NCBI RefSeq assembly: GCF_029714405.1
Contig: NZ_CP121650.1
Location: 7,321,001-7,385,000, forward strand
Length of the DNA: 64,000 nt
Reading direction: 5' to 3'
Origin: Bradyrhizobium sp. CB82
Lineage (GTDB): Bacteria > Pseudomonadota > Alphaproteobacteria > Rhizobiales > Xanthobacteraceae
This document shows, in pieces, positions 10,344 to 19,673 of the stretch. Positions within the stretch are counted from its first letter, which is position 1. Every line of letters starts with the position of its first letter. The position numbers and the translations under genes were made by a program. A model generated the notes under the pieces. The model was given only the letters and a program-made list of their open reading frames with translations. It did not search any database and had not been told where the DNA came from.

Positions 10344-11735
10344 ATGACCGAAATCACCTGCAAGCTCCTTGTCATCGGCGCGGGCCCCGGCGGCTACACC
10401 TGCGCGATCCGCGCCGGCCAGCTCGGCATCGATACGATCATCGTCGAGGCCGAAAAGCCTGGCGGAACCTGTCTCAATGTCGGCTGCATTCCTTCCAAGG
10501 CCTTGATCCATGCGGCCGGTGAGTATGAAACCGTTGCGCGCGCCGCGGAGGGCCGGAGCGCGCTCGGTATTATCGCGGCGAAGCCGTCGCTCGACTTCGC
10601 CAAAACAATCGCCTGGAAGGACAATATCGTCCGACGTCTGAACGGCGGGGTGGCCGGTCTTTTGAAGAGGGGTGGTGTCAGGCTTGCGGCTGGCTACGCC
10701 CGTTTCCGCGACGGCAAAACCGTCGAGGTCGAAACGCAATCCGGCCGACAGGTGATCCATGCCGAAACGGTGGTGATCGCGACGGGCTCCGAGCCGGTTG
10801 CGCTGCCGTTTCTTCCCTTTGGGGGCCGCGTGATCTCCTCGACCGAGGCTTTGGCGCTCACCGAAATCCCGCAGAAGCTTGTCGTGGTCGGCGGCGGATA
10901 CATTGGCCTTGAGCTCGGCACTGCGTTTGCTAAAATCGGCGCGGCGGTCACGGTCGTCGAGGCCGCACCACGCATTCTCCCCCAATATGATCGCGACCTG
11001 AGCGAGCCCGTCGCAAGGCGCCTGAGCGCGCTCGGAGTCACGGTTCTGACGGGCGCGAGAGCGTCGGTCGCCGACGGCACCGGGCTCGCGATCCAGACTG
11101 CCAGCGGCGAGCAGACGACGCTGGATGCCGATAAAATCCTTGTTACAGTCGGCCGAAGGCCCTCGACGACCGGCTTTGGCCTCGAGACTCTCGATCTCGA
11201 CATGACCGGACCTTTCATCCGGATTGACGACCGCTGCCGCACCTCGATGCACGGCATCTTCGCGATCGGCGACGTCACGGGAGAGCCGATGCTGGCGCAT
11301 CGCGCCATGGCGCAAGGCGAAATGGTGGCCGAAATCGTTGCCGGTCGCCGTCGCGCCTGGGACCGGATTTCGATCCCCGCGATCTGCTTCACCGATCCCG
11401 AGATCGTCACCGTCGGCTTGTCACCGAATGAGGCGAGCGGCCAGGGCTTCGACGTCAAGACGGACCTCTTTCCGTTCAAGGCCAACGGCCGCGCACTGAC
11501 GCTGGAGCGGGAAGACGGCTTCATCCGGACGGTCGTGCGAGCCGACAATCACCTCCTGTTGGGTATCCAGGGCGTCGGCGCCGGCATCGCCGAGCTTTCA
11601 GCGGCCTTCAGTCTTGCACTGGAGATGGGTGCACGCCTCGAGGATGTCGCGATGACCATCCACGCGCACCCCACTCAAAGCGAAGCCTTTCACGAGGCCG
11701 CGCTGAAATCGCTGGGGCACGCAATTCATATCTAG
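10344..11735 (+). CDS. lpdV: Dihydrolipoamide dehydrogenase (E3) of the branched-chain complex
   Basis: The FAD-binding GAGPGGYTCAIRAGQLG is followed by the redox disulphide GGTCLNVGCIPSKALIHA. An NAD-binding VVVGGGYIGLELGTAFAKIG comes next, then FAIGDVTGEPMLAHRAMAQG and the C-terminal His/Glu pair in IHAHPTQSEAFHEA. It reoxidises the E2 lipoyl group. ATG 10344 is preferred over a TTG at 10329 because AGGA precedes it and it sits just after the bkdB stop. As the last gene of bkdA1-bkdA2-bkdB-lpdV it is the operon-specific E3. Confidence 0.95.
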   Translation: MTEITCKLLVIGAGPGGYTCAIRAGQLGIDTIIVEAEKPGGTCLNVGCIPSKALIHAAGEYETVARAAEGRSALGIIAAKPSLDFAKTIAWKDNIVRRLNGGVAGLLKRGGVRLAAGYARFRDGKTVEVETQSGRQVIHAETVVIATGSEPVALPFLPFGGRVISSTEALALTEIPQKLVVVGGGYIGLELGTAFAKIGAAVTVVEAAPRILPQYDRDLSEPVARRLSALGVTVLTGARASVADGTGLAIQTASGEQTTLDADKILVTVGRRPSTTGFGLETLDLDMTGPFIRIDDRCRTSMHGIFAIGDVTGEPMLAHRAMAQGEMVAEIVAGRRRAWDRISIPAICFTDPEIVTVGLSPNEASGQGFDVKTDLFPFKANGRALTLEREDGFIRTVVRADNHLLLGIQGVGAGIAELSAAFSLALEMGARLEDVAMTIHAHPTQSEAFHEAALKSLGHAIHI

Positions 11736-11766
11736 GCGAACAGGAGCCACCCATGCTCCGAGGCAG

Positions 11767-11866
11767 GTGAAGTTCGTCAATCAGCTGCCAATGACAGGCG
11801 TGGGCAAGGTCGACAAGAAGACTCTACGAGCCAAGTTTTGGGGGACGCGATCGCCTTGTCGGGTAG
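11767..11866 (+). pseudogene. C-terminal remnant of an acyl-CoA synthetase (AMP-dependent ligase)
   Basis: The bases read VKFVNQLPMTGVGKVDKKTL then RAKFW, the A10 tail of fatty-acid/acyl-CoA ligases with the adenylation lysine in GVGKVDKK. Only this tail is left. After AKFW an apparent extra G in a run of five shifts the frame. Removing it gives GRDRLVG and a stop at 11864-11866, a natural family ending. No other part of the ligase is nearby, so it is a relic between lpdV and the next operon. An acyl-CoA ligase beside bkd makes biochemical sense, but here it is gone. Confidence 0.6.
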
Positions 11867-12305
11867 CACCCGGACGGCGCCAGGATGAACGCCCAACCGA
11901 GGAAGAAAGCAGGCGGGAGATCGAGACAATACTACGCCGCCGCAAGGAAAATTGGATTCGTTTGCCCGACGATCCGGATCAGCGATGGGACGCCTCCACG
12001 AGGGCCGAGTGGGAATCCTGGATCAGGATTTCATCCGAGAGCACGAAGAACTCGGATCTGCCCCGGCAGATCGGGGAGCCAGCCGCTGTCTTTACCAACG
12101 AGCTTATCGATGAGATCAATGACTTCGACAAGGCGGCCGTTGTTCGCCAGGCCGTCGATTTCAAGCTCTAAGGGGACTCTCACGCACCTGCTGCCGCGAC
12201 GCTCGTATCGAGTTTCGGAGGATTGCCTGCTTCCAAGTCCGCTTCGGTTTACGGAGGAAGGCTCAGTTCGGGCAGATGATTTCTGCTTCTCAACTGCACA
12301 ACATC
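11867..12305. other. Intergenic stretch with one unrecognised open frame
   Basis: The frame carrying the ligase tail stays open to 12171 and encodes a charged stretch (RREIETILRRRKENWIRLP, FTNELIDEINDFDKAAVV) that I do not recognise. It has no convincing start of its own. It may be part of another decayed gene fused in frame after the slip. I see no clear terminator or promoter. Confidence 0.3.
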
Positions 12306-13553
12306 TCATCCGAATCGATCGGGCCGGAATGCCGAAAGGTTCGAAATGTCATTTCGATTTTCGAGGAGGCCTGCGACGATGCGGCTCGTCACGCCGGCGA
12401 GCGTCAGGCCGAGATGCCCATGACCAAACGCGAGGATGATACCCGGATGAAGTCGGCTGCGTCCGATCACCGGCAGCGAGTCCGGAAGCGACGGCCGAAA
12501 GCCCAACCATTGGTTCTGAACGGATCCCAGATTCGGAAACAATTTGCGCACACCGCGCTCGAGAACAGCGATACGATTGGGATTGAGTGGCGCGGACAGG
12601 CCGCCAAGCTCGACCGTGCCGGCAACTCGCAGACGACCTTCCATCGGCGTGACATAGAACCCGAGATCGACAGGGCTTACGGGCCTTTGGATGGGACAAG
12701 TCTCCATCGCGAATTCGACGTGGTAGCCACGCTCCGTATCGAGGGGAACGTTCACTCCACCTTGCCGCGCGAGAGCGCGCGACCATGCGCCGGCGGCGAG
12801 CACGACGGCGCGCGCATCGACAACGAGATCGCGGCAATTGAGCGTGATGCGCCCGCCGTCCCCAGGCTCCGATTGCTCGACACGAGCGCGTTGAAACGAA
12901 GCGCCTCTGGACGCCGCCGCAGCCGCCAATCGTCGAGTCAAGGCGCCGGGGTCGACAACGTGCGCCGCATCCGGAAAGAACACACCGCCAGCCGCAGGAG
13001 GAAGCGCAGGCTCGAGCTTTGCGACCTCGGCCGAGGTCAGCCTGTCGTGCCGAACACCCAATTCGTCTCTGAGCCGCGCGGCCCATTCGCTGTTTCGGGG
13101 CGGCATCTTGTCGCGATAGAAATAGAGGCAGCCTTCGTGGCGAAAGAGATCCGAAACGCCCGCCTGCATCGCCAGATCACGCCAGGTGGGGATGGCGTCC
13201 TTCAGGAGACCCGCCAATGCTTGACCATTGCGGCGCGCCCGAGCCGGCATGGACTGCCAAACAAAGCGCGACAGCCAGGGAAGCAAGGCCGGCAGTGCGG
13301 CAAGACGGATGGCAAGCGGGCTGTCCGAGCCAATGAGCAGGCTCGGCAAGCTGCGCAGAACGTCGGGGTTGCCGATCGGCGCGCAGCCATAGGGCGCGAT
13401 GGCTCCGGCATTGCCATATGAGGCTCCCGACCCCGGCTCGTTCGGGTCGATGACGACAACCTCCCGGCCTTCCGCCGCCAGCCGAAACGCGATCGCAAGC
13501 CCGATGATGCCGGCACCGACGACTGCGACGTCCGTTTTGATCGGCGCTGCCAT
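12306..13553 (-). CDS. FAD-dependent D-amino-acid-dehydrogenase-like oxidoreductase
   Basis: The 415-residue protein opens with the dinucleotide fold VAVVGAGIIGLAIAFRLAAEG, the glycine-rich GSGASYGNAGAIAPYGCAPI typical of DadA-type enzymes, and ends with a flavin-contact segment (PDSLPVIGRS, AFGHGHLGLTLA). It lies 6 bases behind the MocR-type regulator gene, so the two form an operon facing the ethanolamine genes. DadA relatives oxidise D-amino acids or secondary amines. The substrate here is unknown; an amine or amino acid linked to the imported ethanolamine-like compound is an inference from the neighbours. A second DadA relative at 56988-58253 is clearly a different subfamily. Confidence 0.8.
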   Translation of the reverse strand: MAAPIKTDVAVVGAGIIGLAIAFRLAAEGREVVVIDPNEPGSGASYGNAGAIAPYGCAPIGNPDVLRSLPSLLIGSDSPLAIRLAALPALLPWLSRFVWQSMPARARRNGQALAGLLKDAIPTWRDLAMQAGVSDLFRHEGCLYFYRDKMPPRNSEWAARLRDELGVRHDRLTSAEVAKLEPALPPAAGGVFFPDAAHVVDPGALTRRLAAAAASRGASFQRARVEQSEPGDGGRITLNCRDLVVDARAVVLAAGAWSRALARQGGVNVPLDTERGYHVEFAMETCPIQRPVSPVDLGFYVTPMEGRLRVAGTVELGGLSAPLNPNRIAVLERGVRKLFPNLGSVQNQWLGFRPSLPDSLPVIGRSRLHPGIILAFGHGHLGLTLAGVTSRIVAGLLENRNDISNLSAFRPDRFG

Positions 13554-13559
13554 AACGCC

Positions 13560-14945
13560 TCAGACTGAGCCGGAGATTTCGAGATGGCCGGAATTCAACA
13601 GCGCAGCGATGATCGCGAGTGCATGACGCAGATCATTGACCGAAGGCGCCGCGCCCAGATTGATCCGCACGGCGTGGGCGAGAGTTTCGCGTCCGACGGC
13701 GAATGCGTCTGCCGGAAGCAAGCCGACGCCACGCTGACGGCAGGCCCGGGCGAATCCGGCGCCTCGCCAGGGCTCGGGCAAATGCAACCAGGCATGCGGC
13801 GAGGTCTCGTGGGTCTGAACGTCGAAAGCCGCCAGCGCCTCGCGCAAAACGGCTTGCCGCCTGCGCAGTTCCTCACGCTGGACTTCGATGATCCGCGTCG
13901 CAGTCCCATCTTCGAGCAGATTGGTGGCAATGAGCGCGGTGAGCGGGCTGATGCTCCAGCAATCGAGGCGCAGCGCGGCCGCGACATTGCCCAGAACCGC
14001 GCGGGGCGCGACAACGAAGCCGTAGCGAAGACCGGGCGCGATGCATTTGGAGAGCCCGCTGATGTGAACCGTCAGTTCCGGCTCGAGCGCTGCGAAGGAT
14101 GGAATGACGCGATCAAGCAGAGGACGGTAGACGTCGTCCTCGATGATCAGCACGTTGTGGCGACGGGCGACGACGGCAAGCGCACGACGGCGCTCTTCAC
14201 TCAAGGTGACCGTCGTCGGATTGTGCAGGCTGGGCACGAGAAAAACGGCGCGCGGCCGCAACGTCGTACAGGCGGTGTCGAACGCGTCCGGCCGCATGCC
14301 CTCGCGGTCAATCGGCAACCCGCGCAGGTCGAGCCCCTGCGATCGACAGAGCGCGCCGATGCCCTGATAGGTGATGGCATCCGCCAGGATGACGTCGTCG
14401 CGCTGGGCCAATGCGCGCAAGACGCAGGCGAGACCGTGCTGGGCGCCGTCGGTCAGGACCACGCGGCCGGCATCCCCGTCGCCGGCAACGCCATTGAGCC
14501 AATCCGCGACCGCAGAGCGCGCCCATAGCGGACCTTCGGGCGGGTGATAGTCCTGCAAGCTGCCGAACCGGCGATCCCTGGCGAGGCGCGGCATGAGCGT
14601 CGACAGTGCCTCGAGATAGGCTGACGTCGCCGGTCGGTTCACCGACAGATCGATCAATCCGGCTTCGTCACTGGGCGCGGATTTGAAGGAGCTTTCTTCC
14701 GTCTCTCGTATCGCGATCAGCGTTCCGCGGCCGGGACGCGCCTCGACCAGACCACGCTGTTGCAAAGCCGAGAAGGCGCGCGTGACGGTCGTGACGTTGA
14801 TGCCGAGCGAGCGTGCAATTTCGCGGTGAGGCGGCAGCCTCTCGCCCGCTACCAGTTCGCCGCGCGCAATGCGCTCGCCGATGGCATCCGCCAGGCGCTG
14901 ATAGATGGGTGCATCGCTTTGGGGCAGTTCCAGGTTTTCGAGCAT
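13560..14945 (-). CDS. MocR/GntR-type regulator with aminotransferase-fold sensor domain
   Basis: An N-terminal GntR winged helix (~10-75: PIYQRLADAIGERIARGELV, GINVTTVTRAFSALQQRGL) is fused to a fold-type I aminotransferase domain. Its PLP lysine is in HISGLSKCIAPGLRYGF and its PLP-phosphate/Asp region is FLVPSLHNPTTVTLSEERR. MocR proteins bind PLP and an amine ligand and control nearby amine genes. ATG 14945 is chosen because the domain begins directly after it; a start at 14990 is possible. It is divergent from the ABC/eutBC operon, and a perfect GntR-like palindrome lies between them, so control of that operon is likely. Confidence 0.88.
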   Translation of the reverse strand: MLENLELPQSDAPIYQRLADAIGERIARGELVAGERLPPHREIARSLGINVTTVTRAFSALQQRGLVEARPGRGTLIAIRETEESSFKSAPSDEAGLIDLSVNRPATSAYLEALSTLMPRLARDRRFGSLQDYHPPEGPLWARSAVADWLNGVAGDGDAGRVVLTDGAQHGLACVLRALAQRDDVILADAITYQGIGALCRSQGLDLRGLPIDREGMRPDAFDTACTTLRPRAVFLVPSLHNPTTVTLSEERRRALAVVARRHNVLIIEDDVYRPLLDRVIPSFAALEPELTVHISGLSKCIAPGLRYGFVVAPRAVLGNVAAALRLDCWSISPLTALIATNLLEDGTATRIIEVQREELRRRQAVLREALAAFDVQTHETSPHAWLHLPEPWRGAGFARACRQRGVGLLPADAFAVGRETLAHAVRINLGAAPSVNDLRHALAIIAALLNSGHLEISGSV

Positions 14946-15096
14946 GCCGCGCCGGCGTCCTTGGCGTTCACATTCCTCCGAACGCTTCACCTATCATGGG
15001 CGAATACGCCAGACAATTCAACTTGTCTCCAGAGAATAAGCGTCAGCGTTGAGCAAATGTCCACATATCTGACCTAAAAATGTGCATAAGTTGGCA

Positions 15097-15157
15097 TTGA
15101 CGCCCTTATTGTCTGGTTGTACCGTCATTCAATGATGACTTGTATGGTCATACAATA
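15097..15157 (+). promoter_or_regulatory. Divergent eut-operon promoter with GntR-type palindrome
   Basis: A perfect inverted repeat TTGTATG-GT-CATACAA lies at 15140-15155, 38 bases before the first codon of the ABC operon. Upstream is TTGACG (15097-15102), 17 bases from TACCGT, a possible sigma-70 promoter with a poor -10. A partial copy of the half-site, TTGTCTGGTTGTAC, sits at 15109-15122. Such sites fit a GntR/MocR-family regulator, whose gene is divergent here. Which half-sites are used is unknown. Confidence 0.55.
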
Positions 15158-15192
15158 ACTGGGAAACGAAGACGCGTTCTTGGAGGTCAGCA

Positions 15193-16452
15193 ATGATTGG
15201 GGCCAAGCAAGAGTCGATGATTCCCGAGAATTCGAGCACGGCCGCGCAGCGCCGTCCCAATTCGTGGACCGCCCCCGGAAGCGTCAGCCAGCAGGCGGGT
15301 TCGGCGTTGACCCGCAAGCCGGCCGGCGATGGACGCCGCGACGCCAAATTCGTCGATTTCATCGACGTCGAGAAAAACTACGGCTCCTTCCAGGCCGTGC
15401 GGCGGCTCAATCTGAGCGTCGGACGCGGCGAGTTTCTGACCTTCCTCGGGCCGTCTGGGTCGGGCAAGACCACGACGCTCAACATGCTGGCGGGCTTCGA
15501 GCGGCCAAGCCAGGGCGTCATCACGCTCGACGGCAAATCGGTCGACCGCCTGCCGCCCTACGAGCGCAACATCGGCATGGTGTTCCAGAACTACGCGCTC
15601 TTCCCGCATATGAGCGTGGCCGACAACGTCGCCTTTCCGCTTTCGGTAAGGAAGTATCCAAAGACCGAGATCGGACCGCGCGTCGCACGCGCGCTCGAAA
15701 TGGTGAAGCTCGATCGCTTCAAGGACCGCAAGCCGACACAGCTTTCAGGCGGCCAGCAACAGCGCGTCGCGCTCGCCCGCGCGCTCGTGTTCGAGCCGGC
15801 GCTCGTTCTGATGGACGAGCCCCTCGGCGCGCTCGACAAGAAGCTGCGCGAACACATGCAGATCGAGTTGAAGCAAATCCACGAGATGCTCGGCGTCACG
15901 ATCGTCTATGTGACGCACGACCAGAGCGAAGCGCTGACCATGTCGGATCGCGTCGCCATTTTCGAAAGCGGGTCCATCGTTCAGATCGGAACGCCCGACG
16001 CATTGTACAACGAGCCGGCGACTGCGTTCGTCGCCGGGTTCATCGGCGAAAACAATGCGCTGGACGGCGAGGTCGAAAGCATCAGCAACGGGCGCTGCGT
16101 CGTTGCCCTGCCGAAGGGATCAAAAGTCGCTGCGCTTGCGATCGGCGACCTCCGTCCTGGCGCTCCGGTCCACTTGACGGTCAGGCCCGAGCGGATCGCA
16201 TTGTCCAACGCGAACGGCCAATCGGACAATCGTCTTCAGGCGACGGTCGACGGCTGCATCTATCACGGTGATCATCAGCGTCTGCTCGCACGTCTGGCGA
16301 GCGGACAGGTGCTGACGGTGAAGATCGGACCAGAAGCAACAATGGCGGCGGGCGAAGCTATCGAGCTCTGCTGGCCGGCATCCGATTGCCGGGCTTTTCC
16401 GGCGGGCGCCGTCGCAGACGGCAAGGCATCGAACACGGGGAGTGGTTCATGA
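15193..16452 (+). CDS. ABC transporter ATPase, polyamine (PotA) type, of the eut operon
   Basis: Walker A GPSGSGKTTTLNMLAGFERP, the Q-loop in MVFQNYALFPHMSV, signature [15 protein letters not shown], Walker B LVLMDEPLGALDKK and the H-loop YVTHDQSEALTMSDRV are all present. They are followed by a C-terminal TOBE domain (~300-390), as in PotA. The N-terminal ~50 residues (SSTAAQRRPNSWTAPGSVSQ) are a low-complexity extension. ATG 15193 has GGAGG seven bases before it. Its last four bases overlap the binding-protein start (ATGA), so the two are translationally coupled. It powers uptake of the operon's substrate. Confidence 0.9.
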   Translation: MIGAKQESMIPENSSTAAQRRPNSWTAPGSVSQQAGSALTRKPAGDGRRDAKFVDFIDVEKNYGSFQAVRRLNLSVGRGEFLTFLGPSGSGKTTTLNMLAGFERPSQGVITLDGKSVDRLPPYERNIGMVFQNYALFPHMSVADNVAFPLSVRKYPKTEIGPRVARALEMVKLDRFKDRKPTQLSGGQQQRVALARALVFEPALVLMDEPLGALDKKLREHMQIELKQIHEMLGVTIVYVTHDQSEALTMSDRVAIFESGSIVQIGTPDALYNEPATAFVAGFIGENNALDGEVESISNGRCVVALPKGSKVAALAIGDLRPGAPVHLTVRPERIALSNANGQSDNRLQATVDGCIYHGDHQRLLARLASGQVLTVKIGPEATMAAGEAIELCWPASDCRAFPAGAVADGKASNTGSGS

Positions 16453-17498
16453 AGAGCGTATGCAGGACGAATTTGCTTGCCTTGGCGGGCGCCGCGATGA
16501 TCTGCCAGCTTCAACCCGTCGGCGCCGAAGAGCTCACCATCATGGCTACCGGCGGCGCATGGCAGGCCGCGCTGCGGCAAGCCTGGTTCGAGCCCTTCGC
16601 CAAGAAGGCGGGCGTCAAGTTCAACGAGCAGGAATATACCGGCGAGCTCGGCAAGATCAAAGCGATGGTCGAGACGGGCAATGTGCCAATCGATCTCGTC
16701 ACGGTCGAAACCTCGACCGTGCTCCAGGGGTGTGACGCCGGCGTTCTGATCCGTATCGACTATTCGAAGGTCGCCGATCGTTCGAGATTCCTTCCGGGCA
16801 CGGCGCTGGATTGCGGCGTCGGCATCGATGTCTATGGCGACGTGCTGGCCTACGATACCAGCGTGCTCAAGGAGGCGCCGACTTCGGTGCTCGATATTTT
16901 CGACACCAAGAAATTCCCCGGCAAGCGCGCCATGCGCAAGGCGCCCGCGCAGAATCTCGAATGGGCGTTGATGGCCGACGGTGTGCCGATCGCCGAGGTC
17001 TACAAGGTGCTGGGAACGCCTGATGGCGTCGACCGCGCCTTCAAGAAGCTCGACACGATCAAGAAGGACATCGTCTGGTGGGATGCCGGCGCACAGCCGC
17101 CGCAACTCCTTGCCTCCAAGGAGGTGATCATGACGACGGCGTGGAACGGACGCATTCAAAGCGCGATTGATCAGGACAAGCGCCCATTCGCGATCGTCTG
17201 GGACAACCAGATCGTCGAGTACGACATGATCGCCATCCCGAAGGGCGCCAAGAATCTCGACCTTGCCTACAAATATCTCGCCTACGTGGCCCAGCCCGAT
17301 GTAGGCGCCCAGCTCGGCCGCTTCATCCCCTATGGTCCGGTGCTGTCGGACTCGACCCCGTTCGTTCCCAAGGATGTCTTGCCGAAACTGCCCACCGCTC
17401 CCGACCACATGAAGAACTATCTGGTCGGCGACGTGGAATTCTGGGGTGATCACGGCGAGGATCTGGTCAAGCGCTTCAACGCCTGGCTCGCCCAATAG
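16449..17498 (+). CDS. Periplasmic substrate-binding protein, PotD-like, of the eut operon
   Basis: A Sec signal peptide (RTNLLALAGAAMICQLQPVGA, cleaved near AEE) precedes a spermidine/putrescine-type binding protein. It has TIMATGGAWQAALRQAWFEP at the mature N-terminus, VPIDLVTVETSTVLQGCDAG, GKRAMRKAPAQNLEWALMA and a C-terminal FIPYGPVLSDS segment. ATG 16449 is used because it starts the signal peptide and overlaps the ATPase stop. PotD-family proteins bind small cationic amines. With eutBC downstream, ethanolamine or a related amino alcohol is the best guess for the ligand, but this is not shown. Confidence 0.88.
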   Translation: MKSVCRTNLLALAGAAMICQLQPVGAEELTIMATGGAWQAALRQAWFEPFAKKAGVKFNEQEYTGELGKIKAMVETGNVPIDLVTVETSTVLQGCDAGVLIRIDYSKVADRSRFLPGTALDCGVGIDVYGDVLAYDTSVLKEAPTSVLDIFDTKKFPGKRAMRKAPAQNLEWALMADGVPIAEVYKVLGTPDGVDRAFKKLDTIKKDIVWWDAGAQPPQLLASKEVIMTTAWNGRIQSAIDQDKRPFAIVWDNQIVEYDMIAIPKGAKNLDLAYKYLAYVAQPDVGAQLGRFIPYGPVLSDSTPFVPKDVLPKLPTAPDHMKNYLVGDVEFWGDHGEDLVKRFNAWLAQ

Positions 17499-17527
17499 CA
17501 GCACCGGCACCACGGGATCGGATCATT

Positions 17528-18784
17528 GTGCCCGATCCCGCACCACGCGAGAATCGCTTCATGTCGTCGATCGCAATGCCAACGCCCAAAACATGGATCA
17601 GCGCGAGAGATCATAGCGACAGCCTGCGCCCCCTCGCGCTGGCCGCGCCACTGCTCCTGCTGTTGTTGTTCAGTTTCGGCGCGCCGATCGTGGCGTTGCT
17701 GTCGCGAGCTGTCTACGAACCGACCATCGCCAACGCGCTGCCGCACACCATCGCGGCGCTGCGGCAGGACAGCGGCGCCGGCGTGCCGGACGAGACGGTC
17801 TTCCGCGCCTTCGCCACCGATCTGAAAGACGGCCAGGCCGCGGGGACCGTCTATGAACTCGCCAAGAACCTCAACACGCGCCTGCCCGGCGTGCGCAGCC
17901 AAGTGCTACGCGTGACCCGCCTCGCCGCGCAGGATCCGGCGGCCACTAAAGAGGCCATGATCAAGGCCGCGCCGATGCTCGGCGAGGAGAAAAGCTGGAG
18001 CGCAATCCGGGCAGGAACGAACAGGTTCACATCGTTCTTTCTCCTCAGCGCCTTCGATCTTCGCTGGACCGGCCAGTGGACGATCGGCACGGTTCCTGCC
18101 GATCAGGCGGTTTTCCTGCGTGTCTTCGGCCGGACCTTTCTGATCGCGACACTGGTCACGCTGGCGACACTGGCACTTGCATTTCCACTTGCGTACTTGA
18201 TGACCAACCTGCGGCCGGCGATTGCCAGCATAGTTCTAGTTCTGGTGCTGCTGCCGTTCTGGACGTCCATCCTCGTGCGCACAGCCGCCTGGACCGTCAT
18301 CCTGCAGAAATACGGTATCCTCAACGATCTCATGCTTTGGCTCGGCGTGACGTCCGACCGCATCGAGCTGATGTACAGCCGCACGGGCCTCATCATTGCG
18401 ATGACGCACATTCAGCTGCCTTTCACCCTTCTTCCGATCTACAGCGTGATGCGCTCGGTTCAGCCCTCGCAACTCAGAGCGGCCCAGTCGCTCGGCGGCC
18501 GGCCATTCACCGTATTCCGGCGGATCTACCTGCCGCAGGTCATGCCGGGAGTTCTGGCGGGCTGCCTGCTCACCTTCATCCTGTGCCTCGGTTACTACAT
18601 CACGCCCGTGCTGATCGGCGGGGCCAGCGACCAGCTCATCAGCAACTTCATCGCCAACTACGTCAATGCCGAGCTCAACTGGGAAATGGCCGCCGCGCTC
18701 AGTTTCGTGCTGCTCGCATCCACGCTCGGCCTGTACATCACGATGACGCGCTATCTCGGGCTCGACCTCTTCAAGATGGGATGA
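17528..18784 (+). CDS. ABC transporter permease, PotB-like
   Basis: The protein has an N-terminal membrane helix (LALAAPLLLLLLFSFGAPIV), then a long periplasmic-looking insert (~45-185, rich in charged residues), then five helices of the binding-protein-dependent permease fold. The EAA loop is in LRAAQSLGGRPFTVFRRIYL. The insert between helix 1 and the core is longer than in PotB of E. coli. The start is GTG 17528 or ATG 17561; I cannot decide between them. It forms the membrane channel with the next gene, whose ATG is 6 bases after this stop. Confidence 0.88.
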   Translation: MPDPAPRENRFMSSIAMPTPKTWISARDHSDSLRPLALAAPLLLLLLFSFGAPIVALLSRAVYEPTIANALPHTIAALRQDSGAGVPDETVFRAFATDLKDGQAAGTVYELAKNLNTRLPGVRSQVLRVTRLAAQDPAATKEAMIKAAPMLGEEKSWSAIRAGTNRFTSFFLLSAFDLRWTGQWTIGTVPADQAVFLRVFGRTFLIATLVTLATLALAFPLAYLMTNLRPAIASIVLVLVLLPFWTSILVRTAAWTVILQKYGILNDLMLWLGVTSDRIELMYSRTGLIIAMTHIQLPFTLLPIYSVMRSVQPSQLRAAQSLGGRPFTVFRRIYLPQVMPGVLAGCLLTFILCLGYYITPVLIGGASDQLISNFIANYVNAELNWEMAAALSFVLLASTLGLYITMTRYLGLDLFKMG

Positions 18785-18790
18785 AGCGCC

Positions 18791-19621
18791 ATGTTGTTGT
18801 CGCCCTATCCGACCAATGCCGAACGGATCCGCGTCGCAGCGCTCTGGTTCTGGTGCGTGCTGGTGCTGATCTTCCTGGTCGTGCCGATCTTCGTACCCGT
18901 GCCGCTGTCTTTCAATAGCGGCTCCTTCTTCACCTTCCCGCTCGCTGGCGTCTCGACGCGCTGGTACGAGGTCGTGCTCGGGACGCCGCGTTGGCGCGCC
19001 GCTATCGGCAACAGCCTGCTGATCGGATCTGGCACGACCATCCTGGCCACCGTATTGGGAACCCTGACCGCGATCGGCCTGTCCGATCCCAAATTTCCGG
19101 GCCGGCGGTTCGTCGTACCTCTGCTGATTTCGCCTCTGATCGTCCCCGTCGTCGTGACGGCGGTCGGCACCTACCTCTTCTACGCCCGCATCGGCCTCGC
19201 CAACACCTACGGCGGCATCATCCTTGCGCATACCGTTCTGGCGAGTCCATTCGTGGTGGTGACCGTCAGCGCCAGCCTGGCTGGCTTCGACCGCAACCTG
19301 ATGCGGGCGACGTCCATCCTCGGGGCGAAGCCGCTGACCGGGTTCCTTCGCGTCATGCTGCCGCTGATCCTGCCCGGCGTCTTGTCTGGCGCCGCATTCG
19401 CCTTTGTGACGTCGTTCGACGAAGTCGTCGTGGTGCAGTTTCTCGCCAATGCCCAGCAGCGCACCCTGCCGCTCGAAATGTTCACGGGCCTGCGCGAGCA
19501 GTTGAGTCCCGCGATCACGGCGGCGGCCACGTTGATGATGGGCTTGTCGATCCTCCTCTTGATCGTCGCGAATTTGCTTGCGCGTCGATCGCGGGGGAAA
19601 GCCGGCGCCGAATCCGAGTAG
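18791..19621 (+). CDS. ABC transporter permease, PotC-like
   Basis: The 276-residue protein has six predicted helices (LVLIFLVVPIFVPVPLSF, IVPVVVTAVGTYLFYARIG, VLSGAAFAFVTSFDEVVVV). It has the EAA-type cytoplasmic loop RATSILGAKPLTGFLRVMLP and the FDEVVV segment characteristic of PotC proteins. It pairs with the preceding permease. eutB begins about 50 bases after the stop. Confidence 0.9.
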   Translation: MLLSPYPTNAERIRVAALWFWCVLVLIFLVVPIFVPVPLSFNSGSFFTFPLAGVSTRWYEVVLGTPRWRAAIGNSLLIGSGTTILATVLGTLTAIGLSDPKFPGRRFVVPLLISPLIVPVVVTAVGTYLFYARIGLANTYGGIILAHTVLASPFVVVTVSASLAGFDRNLMRATSILGAKPLTGFLRVMLPLILPGVLSGAAFAFVTSFDEVVVVQFLANAQQRTLPLEMFTGLREQLSPAITAAATLMMGLSILLLIVANLLARRSRGKAGAESE

Positions 19622-19673
19622 GCCGGCGTCGTACGGCATCTCCATGAGAGGCGTTCTTGAGAGGCGTTCCTGC

